A DNA stretch of 46,836 nt from Candidatus Zipacnadia bacterium (GTDB taxonomy: Bacteria; Armatimonadota; Zipacnadia; Zipacnadales; UBA5352). Position 1 is the stretch's first letter. Each line of letters starts with the position of its first letter. The stretch spans positions 1 to 46,836 of the forward strand of contig JALGSU010000051.1 in assembly GCA_029821735.1 (NCBI GenBank), in the 5' to 3' direction. The translations under genes were made by a program, and so were the position numbers. The notes below the pieces were generated by a model, which saw nothing but the letters and a program-made list of their open reading frames with translations, was not told where the DNA came from and did no database searches. Positions 1 through 7,949 of the stretch are shown in pieces.

Positions 1-1
1 C

Positions 2-226
2 GCCAACCAGTTCCCGGGCGCCTCGGAGACCATATGGACGGTGTGGAACGGGCACTGGCGGACGCTGCGACGCCCAATCCTGCGGGTGCCTCATGTGCCA
101 GGCGCGACCTATGAAGACCTCTGGACCGGCACGCAGCTCCAGCCCACCGTCAGACGTGGCATGGCTGAGTTGAGTCTGCAACTCGATTGCCGCGGGATCG
201 CCTGCGTCTTGCAGAGCCGGCCTTAG
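2..226 (+). CDS. C-terminal end of an unidentified protein (5' partial)
   Basis: An open frame runs in from the window edge and stops with TAG at 224-226, giving 74 residues with no start. It reads as a beta-sandwich-like tail: FPGASETIWTVWNGHW near the start, then ILRVPHVPGATYEDLW, and a last strand ending RGIACVLQSRP. The pattern 'GA-x-Y-x-D-L-W-x-G ... RG-x-x-C-V-L-Q' recalls C-terminal beta domains of secreted glycosidase-like proteins, but I cannot name the family. It precedes the Gfo/Idh gene by 37 bp on the same strand, so the two may be co-transcribed. Function unknown. Confidence 0.5.
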   Translation, partial: ANQFPGASETIWTVWNGHWRTLRRPILRVPHVPGATYEDLWTGTQLQPTVRRGMAELSLQLDCRGIACVLQSRP

Positions 227-263
227 TTCCCCGCAACCGACAGAACGAGCGAGGATGACACTG

Positions 264-1100
264 ATGAGCGAGACGACGAAGGTACTTGTGGTCGGATGCG
301 GCTCCATCGGCAAGCGCCACGCCCGCCTGCTCACCGAGCAGCATGGCGTCGAGGTGCTGGTATGTGATGCGCTGGAGGATAACCTGAAGCTCGCGCTCGA
401 ACAGGCGCCCGGTTCGCGCGGCTTCACTGACTTCGACGCAGCGCTGGCCGAGAGCCCCGACGCAGTCTACGTATGCACCCCCAACCACTTGCACCGCCCC
501 ATGGCAGTCGCGGCGCTCGAAGCGGGCTGCCACGTGATGTGCGAGAAGCCCGTGGCGGACAGCATCGAGAACGCAGAGGCGATCGCTGCGGCCGCGGCGG
601 CGTCAGACCGGATGCTGACGGTCGGCGGTCGCGCGATGGTCGGCACCTACTTCACCCTGATGTGCGCCACCACCCCCTACCGCATGACCGAGCCCAACGC
701 GCTCATCATCGACTACACGCATCTACTCGACTACCTCGGGATGCTCATTGGCCCTATCGTGCGCGTGAGCGCGGAGTCCGTGACCATGGGCGACCTCGAC
801 ATGCTGCCCACCCCCAACGTGTTCAGCATTCTGCTCACCCACGAATCCGGCGCGCTGTCGCAGATGCACGCCGACTACGTGCAACACCCGCAGCGGTCTA
901 CGTGCGAGGTGTTCGGGGACCGCGCGGTGCTCGCCTACGACTTCCAGCAGTACGAGTTGCGCATATTCAGGCCCGACAAGCCCGGCTACGAGGTCGAGCG
1001 TGTAGTGACCGGCCGCGACGACATCTACCGAGTCCAGATCGAGGATTTCCTCGAGGCCATCCGCGGCGATTGCGTGCCCATGTGCACTGCCGACGACTGA
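264..1100 (+). CDS. Gfo/Idh/MocA family NAD(P)-dependent oxidoreductase, shortened C-terminus
   Basis: A predicted cytoplasmic sugar or polyol dehydrogenase of the Gfo/Idh/MocA family. The Rossmann fingerprint GCGSIGKRH lies at residues 11-19, the CTPNHLH strand near 71-77, and the family EKP motif (CEKPVAD) at 94-96, whose Lys is usually catalytic. I chose ATG 264 over ATG 255 because GAGG at 251-254 is correctly spaced for 264. The product is 278 residues, whereas family members usually have 330-360. The reading frame stops just after FLEAIRGD..PMCTADD, where relatives continue with a helix of the form RSVEVVLAAY. Pieces of that helix are visible in other frames downstream (see findings), so the end looks frameshifted. 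It is convergent with the SDR gene ending at 1133. Substrate cannot be inferred. Confidence 0.85.
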   Translation: MSETTKVLVVGCGSIGKRHARLLTEQHGVEVLVCDALEDNLKLALEQAPGSRGFTDFDAALAESPDAVYVCTPNHLHRPMAVAALEAGCHVMCEKPVADSIENAEAIAAAAAASDRMLTVGGRAMVGTYFTLMCATTPYRMTEPNALIIDYTHLLDYLGMLIGPIVRVSAESVTMGDLDMLPTPNVFSILLTHESGALSQMHADYVQHPQRSTCEVFGDRAVLAYDFQQYELRIFRPDKPGYEVERVVTGRDDIYRVQIEDFLEAIRGDCVPMCTADD

Positions 1101-1132
1101 GGAACACAGGTCCGTCGAGGTGTAGTCCTGTT

Positions 1133-1870
1133 TCACTCCCTCAGGTGGCGTCCGCCGTCCACATAAATCACTTGGCCGGTCACGAAGCGCGCAGTGACCA
1201 GATACGCAGCAGCGTCCGCCACGTCCTCTGCCCCACCATGCCGCTGCAGGGGCAGGTTTCCCGCGAGGTCCGCCAGGTAGCTCTCATCCTTGCCCGGAGG
1301 CGGCAGAACAAGCCCCGGCGCGACGGCGTTGACTGCGATGCGCGGCCCATACTCCAGCGCGGCCAGGTTCGTGAACTGCGCCAGCGCGTGTTTGCTGATG
1401 ATATATGCCACGTGCGCGGGGTCCGCTCCGATCACCCGCGTATCAAGCAGGTTGACGATCTGCCCTTCGTCGATGTCCTGCGCGGCGAAGTGGCGCATCA
1501 ACTCAAGGGGCGCCCACGCGTTCACTGCCATGTTCTGTGTCACTTGATCGAAGGTCACGTCATCGACGCTGCTCGTGTCAAAGATCGACGCGCTGTTGAT
1601 CAGTATTCCGAGCGGCCCCGCAACGGCCGCAGCCCGAGACACCAACTCAGCGGCCTGCGCCGGTTCGCCCAGGTCCGCCTGTACCGTCCACGCCTCCGAC
1701 CCAAGCTCTTCGATCTCACCCCGGGTGGCTTCTGCCTCGTCCTCGGACGATCGGTAATGTATCACCACGTCCGCGCCCTCACGAGCAAGCCGCAGCGCGA
1801 TGGCCCGCCCCAACCGCTTGCCGGCACCCGTGACCAACGCCGTCCTGCCCTCAAGGCCTCGCCCGTGCAT
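1133..1870 (-). CDS. SDR family oxidoreductase, pteridine-reductase (PTR1/FolM)-like
   Basis: A 245-residue classical short-chain dehydrogenase. The cofactor loop TGAGKRLG is at 14-21, NSAS at 92-95, YIISK (catalytic Tyr156 and Lys160) at 156-160, and the C-terminal VTGQVIYVDGG strand is intact. The usual catalytic Ser position reads NLLDTR, with Asp143. Asp at this site is characteristic of pteridine reductases such as PTR1 and FolM, so reduction of a pterin is a reasonable but unproven guess; a general FabG-like reductase is the alternative. The open frame extends 42 codons upstream, but ATG 1870 has GGAGAGGAT directly before it and starts where SDR homology starts. It follows the kelch-like gene by 8 bp and is probably co-transcribed with it. 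Confidence 0.85.
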   Translation of the reverse strand: MHGRGLEGRTALVTGAGKRLGRAIALRLAREGADVVIHYRSSEDEAEATRGEIEELGSEAWTVQADLGEPAQAAELVSRAAAVAGPLGILINSASIFDTSSVDDVTFDQVTQNMAVNAWAPLELMRHFAAQDIDEGQIVNLLDTRVIGADPAHVAYIISKHALAQFTNLAALEYGPRIAVNAVAPGLVLPPPGKDESYLADLAGNLPLQRHGGAEDVADAAAYLVTARFVTGQVIYVDGGRHLRE

Positions 1871-1878
1871 ATCCTCTC

Positions 1879-2792
1879 CTACTCCTCCTCGACCGTCAGC
1901 CGCCAGACATCGTTCGTGACAGGCCAGTGGTTGCCGGCCACGACCCACAGGCTCCCATCGTGCGCGTAGACTGTCGGCTCGTGGCGCGAGGACCACATGG
2001 TCTCAGACTTCAGCTCCGTCCAATTCACTCCGTCCTCCGTGTACCAGGCGTCCGCGAAGTTGTCGCTGTTGGCGTTGTCATAGCCGCCGAGAATCCACAA
2101 CTTGTCGGCGTACACTGCCGAGACGAACCATTTGCGCGGCGCCCACGGAGCATGCTCGATGACGCGCTCCCAGGTGACGCCATCCTCCGATGACCAGACA
2201 TCGTTGAGCGTGGTGGAACGCCGCCCCCCATGACCCACAGCTTGCCCTTGTAGGACGCGACCGCCGAACCCGAGCGCGACTCGTAGCCCGTGTCGGCCTG
2301 CACGCGCTCCCACGTCGCCCCGTCGCTGCTCGAGTACACGTCCCGGCCGCTGCCAAGCTGGAACAACTGATCGTTATGGACCACCAGTTCACCATAGCCC
2401 CGGACGCCGAATGGCGTCTCATCCAGCACCAGCGACCAGTTGATCCCATCCTCTGAGTTCCAGACACTGCTCTTGACTGCCCACACTTTGTCTTCGTACA
2501 CGGCCATCTCACTGTAGCCGTCGTAGGGCGTCTCGCCCTCGACCTGCGTCCACGTCGCCCCATCCTCGGTCCAGTAGAGATCGCGGTGCAGCACGTTCCC
2601 GTGGTAGAACCCGTTGCTGATCCACATCTTCCCGTCAATAATGAAATCCTCTGCCGTGTCACGAGGGCTGAAAGCCGCCTCCTCGGTCACGCACTCCCAG
2701 GTGCCCGTGAGTTTTGTCACGGTGGCCTCCTCCTGCTGAGCAAAAACTGTCGCGCAGAACATCATCATTGCCAGGCCAATTGCTTTGTGCAT
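1879..2792 (-). CDS. Secreted kelch-like beta-propeller protein, interrupted by a frameshift
   Basis: This encodes a signal peptide (MHKAIGLAMMMFCATVFAQ) followed by repeated blade-like units of the form W-x-E-D-G-x-x-W-x-x-V ... D-K-L-W-I-L-G-G, typical of kelch or galactose-oxidase propellers. At least five or six repeats are visible. ATG 2792 is preceded by AAGGAGAG. The frame breaks near 2224-2229: the amino part ends in KLWVMGGG, and the carboxyl part resumes in another frame at STTLNDVWSSEDG and runs to TAG at 1879. One more C in the six-C run at 2224-2229 would join the halves into a protein of about 304 residues. No enzymatic residues are evident; role unknown, presumably extracytoplasmic binding. 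The SDR gene starts 8 bp downstream. Confidence 0.75.
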
Positions 2793-2857
2793 ACCCGTCT
2801 CTCCTTCGTCGCGTGACCGTTCGCCTCTCACTGCCCCGCCGGCCGCCTGTCCCCCAT

Positions 2858-2950
2858 AGCCTTGGCGAAGGGGGATCGCCTTCGCCTTGTCGTATGGAGG
2901 GCGGGTCTTTCCCTGGGCACCGAAGCCTTGGCGAAGGTGTCAGACCCGCC
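2858..2950. repeat. Intergenic inverted-repeat element
   Basis: Two copies of the 14-mer AGCCTTGGCGAAGG occur at 2858-2871 and 2924-2937. GGCGAAGG (2864-2871) pairs with CCTTCGCC (2879-2886) across a 7-nt loop, and the same CCTTCGCC can instead pair with GGCGAAGG at 2930-2937. A longer stem is GGCGGGTCT (2900-2908) with AGACCCGCC (2942-2950). The spacer separates the amidohydrolase stop (3041) from the kelch start (2792). No T-tract follows, so it looks more like a dispersed intergenic repeat or processing element than a simple terminator. Confidence 0.5.
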
Positions 2951-3040
2951 GGTCGTCGCTGTGGCCGTTCATGCGATCACCAAGTCGCATCTCTCTGCAG
3001 CATACATCCTTGGACGGGTGTGCGCCAGAACCAGACGCCG

Positions 3041-3964
3041 TCACCTGTCCATCCTCAGCCCATACAACTCCTCAGCGTTGCGGTGCGCGATACGCTCTAT
3101 GTCATCCTCAGTCGCGCCCGCGTCGCGCAGGAAACCGACAAATGACGCGACCTCCGCCGGGAACGGGTTCTCATCTTCTGCCACATCGAACATGGTCCCA
3201 TAGTTCGCAAAGGGCGGGCCAATCCGCGTGGTCCAGTCCGTCCCAGCGAGGATGCGCTCGATCGGTACCTGATCGAGGGTCCGTGCCAGCGCCTTGCACT
3301 GGAAGTCACGCACCTCGATCCAGAAGTTATCCGGCCACTGCCCGAACGTGCCATCGATCACGTCCAGGAACCAGTCGGCCCATGGAATGTAGTCTGGGGT
3401 CGGGCCACAACCAATCGCGTGCGCGAGCACATACTTCGCCTCGGGCACCCGTTCCGCGCAAGCCAGCAGATCGGCCATCTGGTTCATGCCGTCCCCGGAG
3501 CTGCCCAGCCCACCGGGCTTCCAGTAAGTCCCCAGGTGCACCTGCACGGGCACATCGAACTCCACCGCGCGGCGCACGGTGGCCTCGGCTTCATCGCTGT
3601 CCATCACGTGATCCATCGCGTATGGCAGCATCTCCCCCAGTTGCACGAACCGCCAGTCGCCGAAGCACACGTCCATGACGCGCAGCGATTCGTCGAGGAA
3701 GTTCGGGTTGATGAAGCAGCTCCCGAACAGCCGGTCGGGCGCAGCCGACACCAACTCGTGCACCATCCAGTTCCCCTCCAGAATGTGCTCGGGCGCCTGT
3801 CGCATCAGTGCGAACTGCGGGATGTCGCAACTGATGACCAGGCGCAGATCGGCGTCACACCGATCCAGCACATCCATCAGGTCGGCGCGCATGTTCTCCC
3901 GTGTCGAGCCATCCGGCCCCACATTGCTGACATGGATATGGGTGTCGATCCAGCGCAGAGCCAC
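3041..3964 (-). CDS. Amidohydrolase-2 family metal-dependent hydrolase
   Basis: A TIM-barrel amidohydrolase (PF04909-like) of 307 residues. Metal-ligand motifs in order: DTHIH at 7-11, VQVHLG near the middle, VLAHAIG after it, and ILAGTDW towards the end, closing with the family-typical IERIAHRNAEELYGL. The open frame extends to ATG 3991, but GTG 3964 is preceded by GAGGTGAGT at good spacing and avoids overlapping the upstream stop at 3975, so I use GTG. The substrate is unknown; relatives include decarboxylases and lactonases. It lies 10 bp after the AAC(3)-family gene and is part of the same minus-strand operon. Confidence 0.82.
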   Translation of the reverse strand: MALRWIDTHIHVSNVGPDGSTRENMRADLMDVLDRCDADLRLVISCDIPQFALMRQAPEHILEGNWMVHELVSAAPDRLFGSCFINPNFLDESLRVMDVCFGDWRFVQLGEMLPYAMDHVMDSDEAEATVRRAVEFDVPVQVHLGTYWKPGGLGSSGDGMNQMADLLACAERVPEAKYVLAHAIGCGPTPDYIPWADWFLDVIDGTFGQWPDNFWIEVRDFQCKALARTLDQVPIERILAGTDWTTRIGPPFANYGTMFDVAEDENPFPAEVASFVGFLRDAGATEDDIERIAHRNAEELYGLRMDR

Positions 3965-3974
3965 GGCACTCACC

Positions 3975-4808
3975 TCAGCAGTAGCGCGCACAAACTTCCA
4001 GGAAGTCGTCCTGCAGCCAGCGCTCCGGGTCAGCTTCGACTATGGCGATCCATCGCTCGGCCATCGGCTTGGCGCGTGCGCATCGCAGCGTCGCCGAGCC
4101 TATCGGTCCGTGGCGCACGATGCCCTCCGCTCTGAGCATCTCCTCGATGACCTCGCGATCCTCGATCCGAATCCCCGAGAACGGCCCCGGCTTCATCCAA
4201 CTGGCCAGTTCCGCGACCATCTCCTCGCGCCGCTCACCCGCCCGTGCCAGCGCGTTCTCAGCCAGCCGCGCCTCCACATAGTGGACCATGGTGTTGACCC
4301 AGAAGGTCACGCCGATGAAGCAGTACGCTGCATTCCAGTCCACCAGCCGCTGCCACGGGCTCGCATGCGCGAACGCGGTGCCACTGAACGGGCTGTGCCG
4401 AAGCCCGGATGCTCCATGCCCGGCCGTGAGTTCCTCCGCACGCGCGCCGATGGCCGCCACGGAATGGGTGGCATGATCGCTGCGATAGGCCTCCGGCCGC
4501 AATCGCAGCGTCTCGGTGAGCTTGCCGACATATGACGGGCTCGTCGCTGGATCCCAGCGCTCGAAGACCAGATGCTGCTCGTCGGCCTCCCAGTTGCACA
4601 GCGTCGGGACCGCCACCGTGCCCTCTGGACCAACCGCGTCGAGCATCCCGTCGATCACTGCGTCCGGACCGCCGACGACTCGCCCCATGCTGCTGAGCGC
4701 ACTGTGAAAGAGCATCGTATCGCCTGGCTCAATGCCAACTCCGCGCGCGGCCGCCGCCACATCTTCGCGCGTCACCTGCACGTTCGGATCGCCTGTCTCA
4801 GGTTTCAT
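3975..4808 (-). CDS. AAC(3) family N-acetyltransferase
   Basis: A 277-residue member of the antibiotic-NAT fold (PF02522). Signature regions are LFHSALSSMGRVVGG (about 33-47), the VGPEGTVAVPT strand and ATHSVAAIGARAEEL around 120. ATG 4808 has GGAGGACATGC in front. Classical members acetylate the 3-amino group of aminoglycosides, but many chromosomal members act on other amines. Here the gene sits inside a catabolic operon, between a large GH20/DUF4838-like gene and an amidohydrolase. Acetylation of an amino sugar or another small amine is therefore as likely as drug resistance, and I would not call it a resistance gene. Confidence 0.8.
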   Translation of the reverse strand: MKPETGDPNVQVTREDVAAAARGVGIEPGDTMLFHSALSSMGRVVGGPDAVIDGMLDAVGPEGTVAVPTLCNWEADEQHLVFERWDPATSPSYVGKLTETLRLRPEAYRSDHATHSVAAIGARAEELTAGHGASGLRHSPFSGTAFAHASPWQRLVDWNAAYCFIGVTFWVNTMVHYVEARLAENALARAGERREEMVAELASWMKPGPFSGIRIEDREVIEEMLRAEGIVRHGPIGSATLRCARAKPMAERWIAIVEADPERWLQDDFLEVCARYC

Positions 4809-4859
4809 GCATGTCCTCCAGCGATGTTCAGTTTCCAGACAACCACCTGATCGCGTTCG

Positions 4860-7800
4860 TCAGCAACGTCGCCTCATGCTCCGTGGGCGGTGTCTCCGCG
4901 GCATCGCTGCCCCCGAGACCGATCGCCAGCCCACACGCCACGTACCGGCCCCACACGCCACGTACCGGCCCTCGCCGACCTCGCCGCATACCACGGCCGG
5001 CTGACCGCCCGGCACGCCAGTCGCGACGGTCATCCCCGCGGACCCCGGCGTCAGACCGATGAAATCATAGTAACCCATCGCCAACTCGCCGTCTGGCAGG
5101 CCCGCCGTCACCGGGTGCTGCTCAGCGACGCGCCAGCTTTTGTCACGCACCTTGTCCGCGCCACCGGCACACACCTCGGCGCAGATGACGGGCAGTCCCC
5201 GGAAGCCCACCGCGTCATGGGTTGCCATCAGCCCGCCTCCCTCGGCCACGAACTGCTCCAGCGTCCCCGCGGCCGCCGCTGGAAAACCCTCTGCGAAGCG
5301 CGCCTGCGGCAGCACTATGACATCGCACCGACTGATGAAGTCCGGCACCAGGTGGTAAAGCGGCTGCACCTGCACCCCATCGGCGGCCTGCAGATGCCTC
5401 AGCAGTGCCTCGGAGCCGTACCCGCCCTGCACCACGCCCACGCGAACGCCATCGCCCTCGAAGTTGGGGCCCTGATAGCGCGCGGCCTCGCTGGCCGCCA
5501 CCGGCAGCAGCGGCATCGTCGGCAGCAGCTCACCGGGCACTCGCACCCGACCGAAGCTGCAATCACCGTTGCACCCGCGCCTGTTCATCGGCTTGTCGCT
5601 CGAGCGAGTGCCGCGGATATCGCAGACGATGAAATAGCGCAGCTTCGGGTCATACTCATCAAGCCCGAGCGTGTAAACGTTGCCGTTGTTGCGCACCGCC
5701 GCCGTCCCCGGGTGCTCGTCTGCCGCCAGCTCCGTCAGGTCCTCCGGATTCTCAGCAGTCGCCGAGGCGAGCGCCACCCGGTAGCTGTAGAGCCCGTGCC
5801 ACCCGCTGCGATAGTTGAACCGCGCCTGGTAGGTGTCGGCCCCGCTGACGGCCTCGGTCACCTCCCACGTCTTCACTATGCGCAACTCTTCCTCGAAATC
5901 ATCGCTGACCCACTCGCCCGCGACAATCTTCCCGAACGCCGCGCCCGGGTCCTGCACCCCAAATGGCTTCAGCGCTTTGCCGACGTCCCGGGCGGTCTGC
6001 TCAGTGACGGCGATCGTGTCGCGCAGACGAGATCCACCGACGCCCTTGCCGGCGGCTTCCTCCCAGGCATTGAGACCGTCGACAACATCGAGACATGCCT
6101 GCGCGAGCGTGTGCATCTGCTCACCCAGTTGAGCCCGTTCGGGTTCGCTGGGCGGCTCGGGATCCGAGACGATCAGCCCCATGTCGTACAGCATCTTGAG
6201 CATGGTGACGTAGCCGCCGATGACCTGCGTCTCGGCTATCATCACCGGCTCATCAAGCTCCTGCGCGATGGCCAGTGCAGCCTCGCAGATCGCCAGATCC
6301 TCGTCGAGCTTCTCGGGCGTCTCGAAGTAGCGGAGCATGTCCGCCCCCGGCTGCAGCGCCCGGCGGCCCTTGATCACACTCGCGGCCCGTCCGAAGAACG
6401 CGCTGTATGGCACCCGCGAGCCATACACATCCCACCCCACCGGCCCGAGCATCACCGCCCAGTCGGCCGCGGATTCCGGGTCACTGATCCCCCGGCGGGT
6501 AGCCCACGCGGCCGCAAACTCGTGCTCATCGCGGCCCCGTGCGTTCCACGACCACTCAGCAGCCGCGATCACATTGAACTCGTAAAGCTTGTTGTGCGGC
6601 GTGGCATATCCGCAAAGACAGTCGAGCCCCTTGTCCACGAACTCATTCATCCGATAGCGGATGAACTGTGGTCCGCTCCAGGGGCAGACGATGCGCCATG
6701 CGGCCGTCAACTGCGGGTAGCACCCGAGCCAGTTTCCGCCGCGCGAATAGTCCTCAAGCAGCGGATAGATCATCGGGTCGCGCGTGGAGTCATAGGTCTT
6801 GCCGCCGTGGTAGTAGGTCACGCCCACCCCGGGCGGCACCAGGCCCAGCACGACGTCATTGCTCGCATAGCTGCCCTGGGTCAGCAATATCCGCAAGCCG
6901 ATCTCGGGCTTGACCTGCTTCGCCCGCTCGTAGCCAGCCAGAATCGCGGCGGTCTCCAGCGCAAACTGGTTCTGATCCGCGCATACATCGCACTCGCACT
7001 TGACCGCGTTCTCCGAAAGCCATGCGCAGATGTCCGTAACATGCTCCTGCTCCGCCAGCTCCACCATCCAGTCGCCCAGCACGCGAACCGTGTCAGGCTG
7101 AGACCAGCATGCCGGCCGCACGTGCCCGATCTTGGCCCACTTCTCCGCGTCCCCCTGGCCCTGCGTCTGCGGAAGCGCGTCGAACATCCCGGTTCGCTCC
7201 ACCTGCTCGAGGTGCGTGATGATCGGCACGACTTTCAGCGCGTTCATGCGCCCCAGATCGACCAGCTCCGGGCTGATCGCCGCCGTGCCTTTGCCCTGGT
7301 CATCGACTCCGAGGTCTACGTGGGTCTCGATCAGGTTCATTTTGTGCGCGGCAAGCCACTCCACGTCCGCCGCGCAACTCCCGCCCCACTCACCGCGCTC
7401 AGCCATGTCCGGCCAGTCGGTGACAGTCACCAGCGGAATGGTCAGCCTGTCAGCGCGAGCGCGTGCAGCAATCAGGTCGCGCAGTGTCAGCGCCGCATAG
7501 TACACGCCTCGCTCCGTCAGACCGGTCAGGAGCAGGCCGTCTTCGCCGTCCGGGGCGATGGAGTACGCCTGATCGGGATTAGGCAGGTTGCTCAGACGCC
7601 GGGCCTCCGGCGTCCCCTCACCGGCAACTCCCAGCCGAATCTCGAAGCTGCCGATCTGCGCAGGCTCGCCGTCCTCACCGACGATGGCACCCATGAGCAG
7701 ACGGGTTCCTCGCATCACCACGTCGCTCGAACCCTCGACCGCAGCCACCACTACGTCCTCCGGAGCCACCGTCACCGCCCGTTCCAGCGAGACCTCCTGC

Positions 7801-7919
7801 GGCAGAGGGATCACGTGCCGCAGCCACAGCTTGGCGTTGGTCTCAGACACCGGCACCGTCGCGGCCAGACACACAGTCGCGGTGCACATCAGCACTGCCA
7901 TCAGCGCGAAGGTCCTCAT
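4860..7919 (-). CDS. Large secreted GH20/DUF4838-like protein with C-terminal GATase-like domain; C-terminus frameshifted
   Basis: A signal peptide is followed by a zincin-like GH20b-type domain (RGVYYAALTLRDLI ... VTDWPDMAERGEWG, about residues 135-180), a long TIM-barrel region with a CECDVCADQ cysteine cluster, helical and beta segments, and a terminal Rossmann-like domain resembling ThuA or class I glutamine amidotransferases (VRVGVVQGGYGSEALL ... CDVIVLPQ ... FVAEGGGLMATHD). This architecture suggests glycan hydrolysis or recognition. ATG 7919 follows GGGAGG. As given, the product has 1,019 residues and ends in a basic, non-homologous tail because of a 20-bp tandem duplication at 4931-4970. 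With one copy removed, the frame continues LAIGLGGSDAAE..TEHEATLLTNAIRWLSGN and stops at 4828, 19 bp before the next start. Confidence 0.8.
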   Translation of the reverse strand: MRTFALMAVLMCTATVCLAATVPVSETNAKLWLRHVIPLPQEVSLERAVTVAPEDVVVAAVEGSSDVVMRGTRLLMGAIVGEDGEPAQIGSFEIRLGVAGEGTPEARRLSNLPNPDQAYSIAPDGEDGLLLTGLTERGVYYAALTLRDLIAARARADRLTIPLVTVTDWPDMAERGEWGGSCAADVEWLAAHKMNLIETHVDLGVDDQGKGTAAISPELVDLGRMNALKVVPIITHLEQVERTGMFDALPQTQGQGDAEKWAKIGHVRPACWSQPDTVRVLGDWMVELAEQEHVTDICAWLSENAVKCECDVCADQNQFALETAAILAGYERAKQVKPEIGLRILLTQGSYASNDVVLGLVPPGVGVTYYHGGKTYDSTRDPMIYPLLEDYSRGGNWLGCYPQLTAAWRIVCPWSGPQFIRYRMNEFVDKGLDCLCGYATPHNKLYEFNVIAAAEWSWNARGRDEHEFAAAWATRRGISDPESAADWAVMLGPVGWDVYGSRVPYSAFFGRAASVIKGRRALQPGADMLRYFETPEKLDEDLAICEAALAIAQELDEPVMIAETQVIGGYVTMLKMLYDMGLIVSDPEPPSEPERAQLGEQMHTLAQACLDVVDGLNAWEEAAGKGVGGSRLRDTIAVTEQTARDVGKALKPFGVQDPGAAFGKIVAGEWVSDDFEEELRIVKTWEVTEAVSGADTYQARFNYRSGWHGLYSYRVALASATAENPEDLTELAADEHPGTAAVRNNGNVYTLGLDEYDPKLRYFIVCDIRGTRSSDKPMNRRGCNGDCSFGRVRVPGELLPTMPLLPVAASEAARYQGPNFEGDGVRVGVVQGGYGSEALLRHLQAADGVQVQPLYHLVPDFISRCDVIVLPQARFAEGFPAAAAGTLEQFVAEGGGLMATHDAVGFRGLPVICAEVCAGGADKVRDKSWRVAEQHPVTAGLPDGELAMGYYDFIGLTPGSAGMTVATGVPGGQPAVVCGEVGEGRYVACGAGTWRVGWRSVSGAAMPRRHRPRSMRRRC
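4931..4970. repeat. Perfect 20-bp tandem duplication disrupting the upstream frame
   Basis: CCACACGCCACGTACCGGCC occurs at 4931-4950 and again, identically, at 4951-4970. Twenty is not a multiple of three, so the second copy shifts the reading frame of the minus-strand gene. Deleting either copy restores a family-like C-terminus and a stop at 4828-4830. It is either a slipped-strand duplication or an assembly artefact. Confidence 0.9.
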
Positions 7920-7949
7920 CACGGTCGCCTCCCACTCGCGGTCTCGCCT

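Noticed and set aside
473..1969. Open frame of ~500 codons on the plus strand
   Set aside because: It runs across the Gfo/Idh gene and antisense to the SDR gene; composition is Arg/Pro/His-rich with no domain.
2224..2229. Programmed ribosomal frameshift or phase-variable tract
   Set aside because: Six C is too short for confident phase variation, no slippery-site/pseudoknot combination is evident, and the simplest cause is a single-base indel.
3975..4808. Antibiotic-resistance gene (aminoglycoside acetyltransferase)
   Set aside because: The family assignment is sound, but the operon is catabolic and many AAC(3)-fold proteins act on other amines; no mobile element or resistance partner is near.
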